Shown here one piece after another: positions 26,743 through 39,400 of a DNA stretch of 64,000 nt. The number at the start of each line of letters is the position of its first letter. Position 1 is the first letter of the stretch. Both the position numbers and the translations under genes were made by a program. Origin of the DNA: Hymenolepis diminuta (lineage: Eukaryota > Platyhelminthes > Cestoda > Cyclophyllidea > Hymenolepididae); assembly GCA_900708905.1 (NCBI GenBank), contig CAADRB010000029.1, positions 877,594-941,593 of the forward strand. The letters are read 5' to 3'. The notes below the pieces were generated by a model. The model made no database searches. It was not told the origin of the DNA and saw nothing but the letters and a program-made list of their open reading frames with translations.

Positions 26743-27747
26743 TATCCGACTGTAGATTTTGTGAGTTTATTACGTAAAATAATTTACAGATATGCATCCA
26801 AAAGTATTACTGTCCTGATATAAGCGAAAATCCACCATTCACATCAAGCAGTTTAGAAATGCGCAAAATCTAATGTAAAAACGCGCGCAATGCAAGTGAC
26901 CTTCAAAACCGCAAAGTGATTGGCTCTTGGTGCGTACAAAAGTGTTTTAATCTGATTCGCTTAATCCAAGGTTGGGTAAAATTGTGGACTCATTCACTCA
27001 TTACAGGCAGAGGTAGAATATTAAAAATGAAAAATATTTTGCAAATTTTTATGATTTGAAAAGAAAGCAAAAATTATTAAATACCAGTTTGAAAATACTA
27101 ACTTCGCTGAATTTGACAGTAATCTATTGAATATTAAATTTAAATAAATGACTTCTGCTTAAAGAAACTTATTTTGGTGCAGGGTTGATTCAAGCAAAAT
27201 CTCTGTTATTATAGTGCTACTTGTAATAATTATGTAAAAATAAATAAATGAAATTAACCTCATTATAGTAAGAAAAATAAAAGGAATCAAACAGTGTTTA
27301 TATACACTTTCCCACTAAATGCAAACGATTTGGTGCTATTTCATGTAATTGATATCGAATTAACTATATAAATATTGAAAAGAATAAACGCATGAAATTC
27401 AGGAGTAACATTTAATTATAGTTTTTTCATTTACCTGCTTAAGTTAATGTTAAAAATATTTCCATTGATAAAGTTCCAAATTTTCATATTATGGAACAAT
27501 TCATGATAAACTCAGTGATTGATTTCTCACTCCTTTCAGTATGATTTTTAGATATTATAATAAAATAGACATATAAAATTCTAATCAGGATGCAACCAGA
27601 TTTAACGAAAAGATTAAGCTTAATGTAAGGTTTTGTTGGTGCGACTATAGCATTCTAGGTCTGACGAAACACAACTGTTTTGCTCACGTCCTGATAAAAT
27701 CCGTTGATATAATTTGAGTAAAACTGATTATTTTAGTCAAAACCATA

Positions 27748-27768
27748 ATATATATATATATATATATA
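27748..27768. repeat. AT dinucleotide microsatellite
   Basis: Uninterrupted run of about ten AT units, followed by further short AT-rich segments. Confidence 0.9.
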
Positions 27769-28872
27769 CAAATTATATATTTTACACAAATCAGCTTAAA
27801 TACGGAAAAAATATTTTATTAAGTTACGTGTCTATTTTTCCCAGACGGTATCCAAATATCCTAAATAAAATAGTTCGTTTTTTATGCATAAATTCGAAAA
27901 CTGATATATCATATCTATACTTGAAATTTCTACTGATTTGTATGTACAGCGAAACCAAAATTCGTTTATAACTGTATTATATAATTTTATAATTATATAT
28001 ACCTATACTCTACATATAAACCTGTCTAAATTAACACAGTTGTTTCCAAATATGTCAAAGTAACCTATTTATGATAGCAACCAATCTAACTGGAACATTG
28101 GCCCGTTTTTGTGTCTTACTTAAGCATATGATAGCATATGAATGACTTAAGATATTATATTATCATAAAAAATGCTAAGATTCTGGTTATGTAATTAAGA
28201 GGAAGAAAATAATGATCAGTTCTTTTATAAAATTACCCTGGAATTGCGAAAAGCTTAAAATACTTGCATCCCTATCGAGCCACCCTAAAAATTTCAATAA
28301 GGGAAAATGGTATATTCAATTCCTCTTTTTAAAGAAATTATCTTGACCTCTTTTATTGTGGCTACAAATGACTCATGATTAAGAATTTAATCCCATAAAC
28401 ACTATCGGACATGTGCTCCAGTGTATGCTACATTTAAGAGAAGCGTAGAAATATTTGCTTTACCTTTTCCATTTGTTCTGTAGCATAACAAGTGACTAGT
28501 CAATTATTTATAAAATGGCAATTAATCATATGTCCTATTTTAAACTTGAGTCACTTTCTTAAACACCGACAGGTCGGACATATTGGATTACGTTATCAAT
28601 GCCACGATGATTATTTCAAATAGATCGAATAGGTTTGCAATTGCTATAATATACCAGACAAGAAGTTCCAGCAGTAATCTTGCAGACGAAATCAATCCAG
28701 AAAGTTTAGTAACATAGAAACTTGGCACAGAACCAAGTGCTATCTACTATGGCGTACGAAAATATAGAGTGAAGTAAAGCGTGATTTTTTTGTAGCATGA
28801 CTATGCTACATTATTCTATACTATTCAGGGTAAATAAAGCGGAAATCTAAGACCTCAGAATTCTATTGATAA

Positions 28873-29095
28873 TGTAATAACGATGAGAGTCTATCGGACC
28901 CCATCCATCGAGTAGATGTCATGTCTCATTGTCGGTGTCTCGGAGTGATGATCGACATCCGTTTAGGTATCTACGTGCAAACACGTAAACACACAGCGGG
29001 ACCGCCAATAGACGCTATAGTGGAGATCATATCACCAGTCAATCATATCTAATTGCTAGGTAATGATAGATATCTGCTGGCTATAGTCGATAACA
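28873..29095 (+). mobile_element. LTR-like repeat, copy 1 of an inverted pair
   Basis: Begins TGTAATAACG and ends GATAACA, i.e. TG...CA like a long terminal repeat. Internal blocks catgtctcattgtcgg, gtttaggtatcta.gtgcaaac, gagatc.tat, and ctgctggctatag recur in the same order in the reverse complement of 30082-30383. No internal retroelement coding sequence lies between the two. Probably a solo LTR of a Ty3/gypsy-type element, by inference. Confidence 0.6.
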
Positions 29096-30081
29096 AGACT
29101 AATAAAGCTGCTATTTTGAAAAATAAAACAAGTTAAATATTTCCTATTCGGACCTTGTCCTTAATGCGAAGTTAAATTGAAAAGACTCAATAATATTTGA
29201 TAATTTAAAGACAATTTCTTATAAACTGCCACTTAATCTTACTTATTATACTGCCAATAGCTTTATCATGAAATTTTAAATGTCGCAACGTTTCCATTTT
29301 CAAGTCTAATTTTAATTTGTTAATAAGTAATCGATTTATTTGAAAGTTGCATAGGTAATGAGTAGATGAAAACTTTACATATCTATGATTTCATCTTTTT
29401 ATTTACTTTATAAAAAACTCCTGTCTGAATATAAGTAGACCACGTAGGAGGATTTTTTTGTTTTTTTTAGCTCTAGAACCTTTTCTTACGTTCTATATAT
29501 CATTATTCTTCAAAACTTTGTACAACGGTCGTGTGTTGAACGGTATGATTTAAAGCTACTTTATTTTATAATGACCAATTTAATTTCAGTAAATTATCCC
29601 AAGATTACATTTTTGGCCTCTTTCATAGTAACTTGAAAATACGGCCGATACCAATAACAAATTTGATCCGTTTTCAAGAGCTTAATAAAATTAAAATTAT
29701 CATGTTAACTAAACGATAATAAAATAAACATAATACTTAACAATACCAAATGGTTCCTAACCTTCATAATATGAAAATAATGCTCTTTAAATATTAGCGA
29801 ATTAAAATATTTTATAGGACTGACAAATGAATGACAAATGATTAAGTAAAATTATTCTCGAACATTTAGCACCTTAATTTAAGGTTGATAGTTTACTTCA
29901 CTATATAATGCTTTCGGCCGAAGATGCTTTTAAGTGCGCTCTTTTTTGTGCTTCAAATGAATAGCCTGCTTGAAATTGGGGACCGATAAATCTATTTCAG
30001 TAGAACAAATTAGTAAATAACTTATCAAAAATTCCGATACACTTAAGTGAATATATTTTAACAATGAACATTTAATTAATT

Positions 30082-30383
30082 GAACCTGCTATAGCCAGCA
30101 GATGTCTATCATCACCTAGCGATTAGAAATGATTGATTGACGATAAGATCTCCACCGTGTGTTTGCACATAGATACCTAAACAGATGTCAATCATCATTC
30201 TTAGACTCCGACAATGAGACATGACTGACGTCGAACAAAGAAACATTTTGCATATAAACCTAATTTATTTATTAATAAATTGGGGTGGCCTGTCTGCCAC
30301 CTCCGAACCTAATCTGAAGACATGAGTGACTTGTCCCATCTATTCGATCTATGTGACCCCGATAGACCCTCAACGTTATTACA
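30082..30383 (-). mobile_element. LTR-like repeat, copy 2 of an inverted pair
   Basis: Reading the minus strand it starts TGTAATAACGTTGAGGGTCT at 30383 and ends near 30082. It matches the plus-strand copy at 28873-29095 but keeps an extra segment of roughly 90 bp after the first 45 bp, including a small ggtggc...gccacc hairpin near 30285-30302. The opposite orientation argues against a single intact element with direct LTRs. Confidence 0.6.
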
Positions 30384-30477
30384 GAACCCATTCGAGAAAA
30401 TGTGCAATGCGATGTCTTCACAACCCTTCACGAATGAAAAATTTAAAATAAGGTTAAAATCCTTGTGTAGAAGAAAG

Positions 30478-30718
30478 CGATATTTTTCCCAAATATAATT
30501 TTTATTTGATGTTTTTCATTTTCTACTACTTTAATTTTCATTTCTTTTATAACCTTTTATTTGAACTACTTTCTTGATATTGTTTAAGTAACAGACACAA
30601 ATGTGTTGAGTTCGGGATATCTGTATTCGGCCATTATGTCTTTGTAACTAGTGGAATTACTGAGGGAGTCTAGGTGTCGGGTTGCCTACAAAAAGAGCAA
30701 GTCATAACGGAAACTAAA
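30478..30718 (+). repeat. Diverged copy of dispersed repeat family R1
   Basis: Shares blocks with 63685-64000 (+) and 34027-34340 (-): gatatttttcccaaa, ctacttt..tt, tttgtaactagt, gggag.tctagg, gtcgg.t and agagca..tcataac. It is the most decayed of the three copies and starts about 95 bp past the LTR-like repeat at 30383. Confidence 0.45.
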
Positions 30719-31537
30719 AAATATTGAACTAATTCATTAATATTTTTCCAGTTTCGTCAACTGGGAAGTTCAAAAGAAATAATCCGATCAGTATATTGCA
30801 AAGCTTTTCCCCTTTGCTTTAAAATGGGTTGATTTAGATTATATGATAAGTTATTTTTTACTGTAGGTAAGAGATTACTGAATTACATCCTGAAATAGGA
30901 ATAAATAAAAGATTGCAAAAATCGTATAAAACTAAAATTTCGTATATTTCTACAAAAATGTATAGAAGTCCTCCCCTTAAGGCATATATTCAATGGAATA
31001 TGTACGAATCAATAGTTTAAAATAATACTTTTACGGCAAAATCTTCTTTATCTCCCCCTTTTTTACAATTTGTTGGAGTTTCCGTTAACCGATTTCAGCT
31101 GGTCCCCACAAATGAAAATTGTACAATATTTTATATTATTGCCAAAAATTATAATTACACCGCAAAAATAAAGTGCAATTATACGTAAACAACTAATTCA
31201 AAATATAATATATTAGGAAAAATTCAATTGTGGCATACTAAATGATTATGGATTTCAAGGAAATAATCCACTAAATTATATACGATGGGAACCGTTGAGA
31301 TCCAACTAAGCATGCATTGTTACTACATTTAGCTGCCTTAAAAGGTCAATTAGATACACCATTTGGTTGATAGCCTATACAAAACACAGAATACGATTAG
31401 ATCACACCAATGTGAACGTATGCGTATTCATATCGGTAGCCTAGCAACATAGGGATATGCGCCTCATCTCACTGGTCGATTGTGAACAATCATGGGAATA
31501 TGAGCACATGAACTATAGAATGCTCATAAAATTGCAA

Positions 31538-31629
31538 ATGGACGAAAAAGGTGCATGTTCAGCAGTGAGTCCGAAAAATAGTGAAAGGCTTCCAGTTCAA
31601 GCACCATCAAGTCCTACTTCTGCTCCAAG
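31538..31629 (+). CDS. Novel small single-pass membrane protein, exon 1 (residues 1-31)
   Basis: ATG at 31538 in a good context (A at -3, G at +4), followed by 30 codons: MDEKGACSAVSPKNSERLPV, then a Pro/Ser-rich QAPSSPTSAP. The donor CCAAG|gtaagt is a full consensus site and leaves phase 2. The acceptor at 37155/37156 supplies the third base, restoring an Arg codon. Together with exons at 37156 and 39401 this gives 112 residues: a hydrophilic, basic N-terminal half, one membrane segment at about 72-96 and an acidic 16-residue tail. I do not recognise the family. The gene is predicted from splice signals, phase agreement and residue composition only. Confidence 0.5.
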
Positions 31630-34026
31630 GTAAGTCATTTATTCAAATCTACAAAAAATGCTTTTTCAAAAATTATCCACAGAAATGTCATATTACCATC
31701 ATAATACATTTGTGTGGTTTAATACGATTTCGAGGTACTTCCTTAAATGATGGTGAATGTTTCTAATATTTTACTTGGTAAATTAATCTAAGATCTTTAG
31801 CTATCATTCGTAGTTCATTAAAAGAGAAAAAGCGATACGGAGAATAGTGCTACTATTAATGATAATAATAATTACTGTTAATGTATAAAATAAGCAAGAA
31901 TTTAGTCCTTGGAATATTAATTTACTTGACTTAAAATTATTTTACTGGAGAGAACCATACAATTCTCTAAAATATTATTCTATGTGTAATGTGCTTAAGT
32001 TGTATGGAAATGGTTTAAATATCGGAAGTAGATCCATTCCACCACACGAAAAATAGTAAATAGTGATGCGAGACTTATAAGAGGGCCCATGCACTTTCTC
32101 TCGGGTAATATTTTTCGGATAACAGATCGAGAAATCGGGAACCTAAAGTGCACATATGGTCGTTGGGATTAGTGGACACATTGACTTATAGTGATTTGTA
32201 GAGGAAGATTAAATGCAAGATTCCCATCAAAGAGGATCCATAAGAACTTCTCTCTCCCCATGGTAAGTATTAGAAACCACTTCCTTTCAAGTGGCTTGGG
32301 AATTACCGTGAACTTAATACAGAGCTAATAACAAAAATTATAAGTCACTCTCTTAGAACGATATATTTATAGAGTTAATGGACTCTTTGGATTCAATTAT
32401 TGGGTCATTTATAATGCCTATTAACAGAAAATGAAGAAATGACTAAACGTGGGATGTTAATATATAATATATGTGCTTCCAATATCCTAAAGGAGATAAG
32501 TTCAAGAAGAGAATAGAACTAGAGGAAAGACTGTTTCTTCGTTCTTAATCTGATCACTCTTACATCCACAGAGAAAATGAAACATGCTTTTTAAATCTCC
32601 AGTTTTAAATATCAGCTGATTAATGATTTCTCTTTTTTTAATTTTTGAGTAACTGATTTCAAAACTGGATCTATTAGTGACTAGGAAGAATGAGAGGAAA
32701 ATAGATAATTATAATCCGTAAGTTAACACCTACTGAACATCTACATTGTTTGAGTTGCAGTAAAGTTAAAATTCTTATTATCGATTTGATTAAAGAAATA
32801 AATTTAAATATATGAAACATGTACCGAGTATGGATGAAGCATCTTATTTAAAATCTTTGCGCTTTCAAGTTTGTGTAAAGGCTAGAAAAACGATAATAGT
32901 TATAAAGTAGATCAAATGATCGCTGAACCGGCAAAGAATATACAGGCGTCTAAGTTAGGTATAACAGAATAAGAGTAGAGGGAGGACAAATGTGAGCAAA
33001 CACTCCCATAGGTAGGTATACGATGCAATATTAGACCACAAATATTAATTATGCTGATGTGGGCGGTTTAATCTTTTGATTAGGAAAATCCTTATTAGAA
33101 TCAAGACGGGAAAAGTGAAGGCCTTCAAAGGATCAATATATGTGATTTATTCAACAGGAAATTCAGCAGAGAATCCTCCTGGACAAAGTCAGTCAGGATT
33201 ACGACATTTATTTAAGTATGCACCAAACGTATTGGACAGTGTTTCTTAAATACAAAAAGTACAAGGCAAGAGTAACAAGCTGAATAAAGTTATATTGTAG
33301 AGAAATAGAATTTAGATGTATAAACTACTATTTATTTTACCCATAATTTTGAAATACGCCTGTTATTTTAAACCTGCTAAGGCATCATAAACAAGAATAG
33401 GTCAAAATCATTTAGTGACAATTTCATTAAAAACAACTTTTGTATTTTTCAGCAAGAAAAAACGTTCTTGTGAAAGATTAATGTTTTCTCATGTTGCTGA
33501 GCAACGTTAATTGCATCTTATCCAACATTTGATTACCCATCTGAAAAAGAATGCCGTAATTCCAGTCTCACAAGATAAAATATTCCCTTATTTCTTAATA
33601 AAGAGATAGGCACTAAAAGAAGCTATTATAAATGTGTACTTTTCTAAACTCATTTATCGACAATGACAAATATGTGAGACCGGAAAACAAATATCTAAAC
33701 GGTTTCAAGAGGATAATGATAATTTCAGGAAAACGCCTAAAATATTCAATAATATAAGATACAGTGGCTGACTGAGAAGCAAGACGCCATTTCAAGATCA
33801 ACTGATTTGAATATTAAGCAATTCCCTCTAAAAAATCATTCAAATTATACTAAATATTCACTCGGAGTTCCATTTTAAACGCTCGGCTTTGAGATTTGCA
33901 TGATGCTTCTTGACATGTGTAATGACCCATCACCATATTTGCGATCGAACAAATTTTCTAACTTCAAAATAGGCTAAATTGGCACCTTATTGAATACTCA
34001 ATCGTCTGCGGTCTTTACATAGAGTC

Positions 34027-34340
34027 CTCAATATTTAATTTGTTGTAATCTGCTCTTCTCTGTTGGATACCGTAATCGATTCTTAGATCCCCTAAGACTA
34101 GTTACAAATACGACCCGACAACACCACAATACAGAATGACCCAAACTATTATTTCAAAATAAGACACACGTTTGCTTACCGATAGGCCGATTTATATTAT
34201 GCACCATTTACAACCGTAATGTAAACAAATTCGTTCTAATAAAAGGGAATTAAAAGAACCAGAAATTAAGAGGTGGACAACGAAGAATCATACGTATAAG
34301 AATCATTTTGGGAAAAATATTATTTTCTTATATGTTACAC
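34027..34340 (-). repeat. Dispersed repeat family R1, copy 2 (LTR-like)
   Basis: The reverse complement matches 63685-64000 closely over about 310 bp: ttttcccaaaat.attcttata, ttttaattccctttt, taaatgg.g.ataatataaat, tgggtcatt.tgtattgtgg, and ggtatccaacagagaagagc. The end reads agcagattacaaca, so TG...CA termini are possible. It lies about 170 bp downstream of a gypsy protease remnant on the same strand, so it may be that element's 3' LTR. Confidence 0.7.
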
Positions 34341-34509
34341 AATTCACAGGTGTAAAAAATGTATACACATTGTATTTGGCCAAAGAAATACGCTATTGTT
34401 ATAAGAGAACGCATGCTGTTGTGCAGAGAATATTGCGACTTTGAAGGTCTGTCGATGTGGAAACAAGATAAATCAGCAACAAATCTCTTTCAGAGCTTAA
34501 ATAGATGGG

Positions 34510-35134
34510 CTATTTAATACAAAAATAGCGATAGTGGAATTTACATTTCGGTTCATCTTCATGTGGAATGAGAGTATTATCATGGTCTGCGTCTAGCTGC
34601 AGTATGATCTTCTGACCATTTATCTGGACGGTCACATAGTTCCGCATATTCTTACCACTGACCTCATTAGAAGAGTTGGCCGATTTGACCTTTCGGATCA
34701 TTCTGGATTCTGTTTTCATTCAGAACCTTGTTTCTTTAAGTTCTCAATTCCCATACAATTCACAGATATGACGCTTGAAATGGAGAAATCAATAAGGGCA
34801 ATTTATTACTGAGCATGCATTCAGATGAGGGTTAACGGGAAGAGGAATCATTCTTGGACGCAATCAAGTCAGCTTCGTTAAAAGTAAGATCTGAGATTGT
34901 TCTCGGCTGGACGAAATCTGTAAATCTTTCGTTTTTAGTAGTTTCTAGCCTCCATAACAATAGGCTGGCTTTCCTTAACTGGGATATGGGCAAGATCTTA
35001 TTGAAAAACAATCTCACATTTTCCAAACCAGTTAATAAAAGTTTGAATTGCTTCTGGGTCATACAAAAACTCACCATGGATTCTGCAGATGGTTGGGAGG
35101 AGAAAATTCCGGAGCTTCAGTTTCCATATTCATG
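34510..35134 (-). pseudogene. Decayed Ty3/gypsy (CsRn1-like) gag and protease remnant
   Basis: Reading the minus strand from 35134: a short start MNMETEAPEFSPP..., then after a frame change a gag-like segment at 34832-35077 with LLLWRLETTKNERFTDFV and DLTFNEADLIA. A Cys-containing spacer (HICELYGN) follows, then a retroviral-type aspartic-protease core at 34510-34719: YVTVQINGQKIILQLDAD, where the catalytic D-T/S-G is damaged (DADHD). Stops and frameshifts separate the parts, and reverse transcriptase, RNase H and integrase are absent. Assignment to CsRn1-like elements is from recalled family features. Confidence 0.6.
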
Positions 35135-37155
35135 ATTTTGGGAAACATTTTTAGAGGCACCAGAAGAATTTCTTTAAGATTTTACAGCATTGATTCATAG
35201 CGTTTCTGTTATTTCTTCGGAATTAATCCACTCTATTTAAGCCGTTTCATCAGAATAAGTCCAAATTCTTCATATTCAAGGTTACTTTTCGATTTTTCAG
35301 TTCTTTTTCAACGCTACTTTGCTACCTTTTACGATTTACGAGCCCGATATCCCTATTTCCAAATGAGAGAGCAGAATACAAAAGATCAGTTAGGCACTGA
35401 ACCTATTTAATTATGACCTTAAAATTTACATAAAGGCCTATAATATTAATATACGACCAGTTGGAAATATAATAGACGTAAATTACTAACTTGTTATTTT
35501 CTCAAGTGGAGACATTTAACAAAATATTTTTGACAAATTAAAATAATATTTCAACCTTGAAATTGCTTGATTAAAAAATCAGACATTAATTTCACTAGAA
35601 GACTGTTCAATCTCAAAATGGACTAAAGAGATGATTTATTGTGGTATTGATATTTAGTCTTTTAATGCACTGCAATGTCGTTATGAATTTAGTTGTCACT
35701 GGTGGGTCTATTTCATCCAGCCTAATTTCCTATAAAATAGTTTTATTGTATATCCACTGACAAGTCTGACTACCCATGGCAAACATGGTTGAACTGGTGA
35801 GTAATGCATTTATACCCCCAAGTATATACTTACAGTCATTGTCACTGAAAGGAAGTTAAAGTTTGCTATCATTTCGAGTCATTTCATATCCCCTACTAAT
35901 ATATGGAAATTTTTAGTAAGGACAACAGTGGTGAACTGATCTTTATTTATGTTGATTGTAAAGAACTGCCCAATGGCTATCAAAAGAGAAAAACGTACAG
36001 ATATGGGCGTGATAAACCACACTCATTAATATTTTGGTTATAAAGTTCTGGATATCAAGCAACCAGGCAGTTGAATATAAACTTAATTTTGCTCCCACAT
36101 GCTGTATTATAGAATTTAAGAATTAGATGTTAAAGTTCTATGAAGCCATTCATGCAATAACACAAACTTTTTCTAATGTAAATCCAGCTAAAAATCCCGA
36201 AATTACAGCAAAAATAGTAGTACTGAAGAGGAGGGAAGCCAACTTTAAAGATGTTAAAGCTCTGTCGAAGGACATTCAGTTGCCTCATAAAAACTGTCAA
36301 ATTTACGGGGTTATTGGTTAATTTGGAAAATCACTTTCATAATTAAACATGATTTTCAATATAATATGGAAAAAAGCATAACAATGTTAATATCGTGAAG
36401 GGAAAAATATTTAATATTTTCAATTTCGTCTTGACGCCTTCAACTTATGTTTGACTTTTAAATCTCCCCTTATTTCTTCTGTCACTATGGCCAATATTAA
36501 CTGTTCTTTATATTTAGAAACTTTTCCTTTATTAGAAATTGTATTTCTGCTTAGCCAACTGTACAAATAATTTGAATTAAAGATTGCATGCTGTTATGAA
36601 GTGTGATCAAACTCAGTACTATTAAAATTTCTCTGTCACAGAGAGAGGAGAAAGACCAAACAAAACGAGTCTTGTCTATTTTCCAGACCAGACCAGAACA
36701 GCTTCATTGACGTAATTTAGAAGCTATTTATATATTTGGAATTGGGTATGGTCGGGTTATGACTTATTGTGGAGGATTGAACCAACTATCGAAATTAATT
36801 GTCCAAATGTTGGGGAATATGACTGGTTAGACAACGGACTAACGGCGCTTACCGTCATCATGTTATGAGATACTAGGGGTATGGTTTGGAAGTGGTATTT
36901 TAATGATGTGGAACACGTTGTGCGGTAATGCATTGTTTCGTTTTCCTAACATAAACCATTTCGTCATATATTTTGATTTGCTAGAACAATGGCCTTGCAC
37001 ACTATAAAAACTCCGAGTTGGAACCCAATAAGCCATTTCCCACTCATAAATAAATTTAATTTCAGTGAAACTTTGATCCATCAGACTTATCAATTAGCTA
37101 ACATATGAAGATTCTGACTTTCATGGTTATCTAACCCTATTTCATTTACTTACAG

Positions 37156-37349
37156 GCGGGGGCCTAGAGATATGGTAGCATCTGCGATAGCTCCGGACGG
37201 TCATCTCCGATTTGTGAGCCGACACGGAGAGTTATTAGATAAACGACCGGAGGACCAAATAGCTGATGCCTCTAGTGTCACAATATCACTTTGGACTGCT
37301 GCATTACTCTGTACATTAATCAGCGCCATTTGTATAATCTTTCTAGCGG
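37156..37349 (+). CDS. Novel small single-pass membrane protein, exon 2 (membrane segment, residues 32-95)
   Basis: Acceptor tacttacag|GCGGGGG, donor CTAGCGG|gtaaga, phase 2 in and phase 1 out. The exon is conspicuously less AT-rich than its surroundings. It codes RGPRDMVASAIAPDGHLRFV, a charged stretch (HGELLDKRPEDQ, 54-65), and a hydrophobic helix of about 25 residues starting SVTISLWTAALLC, long enough to cross a membrane once. Positive charges lie mainly before the helix, suggesting a cytosolic N terminus, although orientation is only inferred. No signal peptide precedes it. This is the best-supported exon of the gene. Confidence 0.65.
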
Positions 37350-37832
37350 GTAAGATTTGTTATAGTTTTATTTAACTGCATGCAATGGTAATTTTTTGTT
37401 TATTGAATTGCATCTCAGTCGGGATAACATCACCGAATATTTTTCATGTCCTGGATAGGTAAATAAGTGCATATATGCTTACTTATTTACAATACGAAAT
37501 AATTTCCTCAGAATTGTACTTTTATTTGATGTGAAGGACTGTTTTCTACAAAAACGGTTATTACTTCATATTTTATTCACCGTTGACTGAGCCATTGTTA
37601 CGACCTTATTTCAGTGGTACTTGCCAATATATTTTATCATAGTCTCTGTTGTTCCGCTCTAATCTTATACCTTCTAGATACTGCGAAATTTTTTATAAGG
37701 ATTTCTTAAAATAGGCTGAATTTGCTATCAGTAGTCTGAATCAGAATCAGGAAGGGATTCGCTACATTGCTATGCATCAGAATGTTTTTAAAGTTAAAAT
37801 TTGATTTGAACTACTGTATATATATGCATATA

Positions 37833-39009
37833 TAAGGTGCGTAAGGTACCTGAGGACACTTATATTTTGTTATTTGAACTAACCCGATAATGATCTCATC
37901 CCAGGTACTACTATTACCAATGAAATGAAAAGACACGCTGTAATAATGTCTATAAGAGCGAAAGACATGAATTTAGAAATTGAGAGATTTGTGGAAGTCA
38001 CCAAGTCTTTCGTTTGCAAAGTTAGAAAGGCGGTGTTAAATGAGAAGAATAGAGAGGAATTGGCCGCCACGAGTAAGAGAAAGCAGGAGCATTGTCAACG
38101 CTCTGTTGACTCTCTCACTCACTCATGTGTGAAGAGGGTGCATGGCACGGCGTGAGGGACGAAAATCGTAAGAATCCAATGCACGACATCTAGGCAAAGA
38201 TCTTCAAGTGTCTGAAGGAACAACAATATACAAGGAATGTTGTTCATCAAGATCGCGGATACAAATCATACGTTCTTAGGTAGGTCAGCTTATGTGGACA
38301 AAGACAACTCAAGAGAATCATTGAATGCGTGCAAAAGGACTCTTAAGGAAATTGAATGACCCAGAAGAAGAGGAGTGTCCTTGGTTTTTCTCCAATCAAA
38401 ACAACTTTCACTAAGATCAGAAGTCAACTAAAAAAACGATAGGTGAGTGTGTGCTGGTTGACCCCACTGAATTTCCAACTGTTATACATACAAAGTTTCC
38501 AGCAAGCAACAGTGATGTTTTTCAGTGATGTTAAAAGTAAAAGGCACATCATAACCCCTTAATTATTTCCACAGGACCTTAGATTTAATACGGATGCAGA
38601 TACCTATATGGAGACTCTTTAAATTACTGTCACTAAGCCTTGGATAGCGTAGACAATGGAAGACCCCATGGCTTCAAACAAGATTTGGCTCCATCCCATA
38701 AAGCTCCCAAAACACAAGATTGGATGGACGGTCAAGAATTTCCATCATCATGTCTCCGATGGAGGCAATAGTCCTAGGAATGGAGAACATGAATAAAGAC
38801 CACCTGATGAGAGTTTGCAGTCGCTTTTGGACTCGAGTTGAGTGGAGGATAGAAGCCGAAGGAAGATATGTGGAATAAAACCTAGGTTAATCAGTATTAT
38901 ATTTATTTTTTTTGTTATAAAAATTGCAAGTTTTAATCATTAATATTTTTTTCTCTTTCTTTCTTTTAAAAGTGCGTAAAGTGTTCTCAGATGTCTTACG
39001 CACCCTGTA
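37833..39009 (+). mobile_element. Decayed mariner-family transposon, copy B
   Basis: About 1.18 kb with ends aaggtgcgtaag... and (reverse complement) cagggtgcgtaagacatctg, flanked by TA. The plus-strand transposase starts near 37925 (MKRHAVIMSIRAKDMN), with the helix-turn-helix piece EVTKSFVCKVRKAVLNEKN. It then breaks up: GYKSYVLR near 38255, WFFSNQ at 38375 with the catalytic Asp replaced by Asn, and a C-terminal block RVEWRIEAEGRYVE stop near 38825-38873. The NSPDLNP segment present in copy A has been deleted. It sits in intron 2 of the small membrane-protein gene, same strand. Confidence 0.87.
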
Positions 39010-39400
39010 TAGTCTGTCAAAAATCCAGAGACGCAATGCAAAACTTTCGCCTACCTAATAGACGTATTCAGTTTACATTTCAATTTCTAAATCTTGGCGT
39101 ATCTGAATCCATAATTATGGGGCTCTAAGATGAAGTCTTATTCACTCCTAGGCTTAGATTATTAATTTTATACTATAAACAGTCTAGTCAGTAATTGGAA
39201 GTTCAAATTTAAAGGAGCAGTGATCTCTGTCATTTCTTGGTGCTTTATTTGATTTTATTTTCTCTTGGAGTCCTATAGATAGGAGATAAAGCAGCAAAGT
39301 AAAATAATATTTTAATAGTTTCAGGTTTAATATTTTTTATTTGAATTAATTTCAGAACAGTTACAATGAAAAAATTACGCAAAATTCATTTTATTTTCAG

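Larger units (their letters stand above)
26743..31537. other. Intergenic region between divergent cadherin and small membrane-protein genes
   Basis: About 4.8 kb, strongly AT-rich, between the start codons of two divergently oriented genes; the promoters of both should lie here. No TATA or initiator can be assigned with confidence. It contains an AT dinucleotide run, an inverted pair of LTR-like repeats and a diverged copy of a second repeat family. The plus-strand open frame at 27714-27971 is low-complexity and is not a gene. Confidence 0.55.
31630..37155 (+). other. Intron 1 of the novel membrane-protein gene
   Basis: Intron of 5.5 kb carrying, on the opposite strand, an LTR-like repeat (34027-34340) and a decayed gypsy gag-protease remnant (34510-35134). 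A lysine-rich plus-strand frame at 36127-36321 remains unexplained. Otherwise nothing recognised. Confidence 0.45.

Noticed and set aside
27714..27971. Plus-strand 85-codon frame upstream of the cadherin start.
   Set aside because: It runs through an AT microsatellite and is rich in Ile, Tyr, Asn and Lys as expected for AT-rich noise.
32200..32269. Plus-strand exon-like segment ending CCCATG|gtaagt, between exons 1 and 2 of the small membrane-protein gene.
   Set aside because: It leaves phase 0 and cannot join exon 2 at 37156, which needs two preceding bases. The direct exon 1-2 join works without it.
36127..36321. Plus-strand 64-codon frame rich in lysine (KIVVLKRREANFKDVKALS).
   Set aside because: Composition is protein-like, but I recognise no family, see no splice sites in phase with neighbours, and it lies in an intron near retroelement debris. 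Probably a relic; not supported as a gene.
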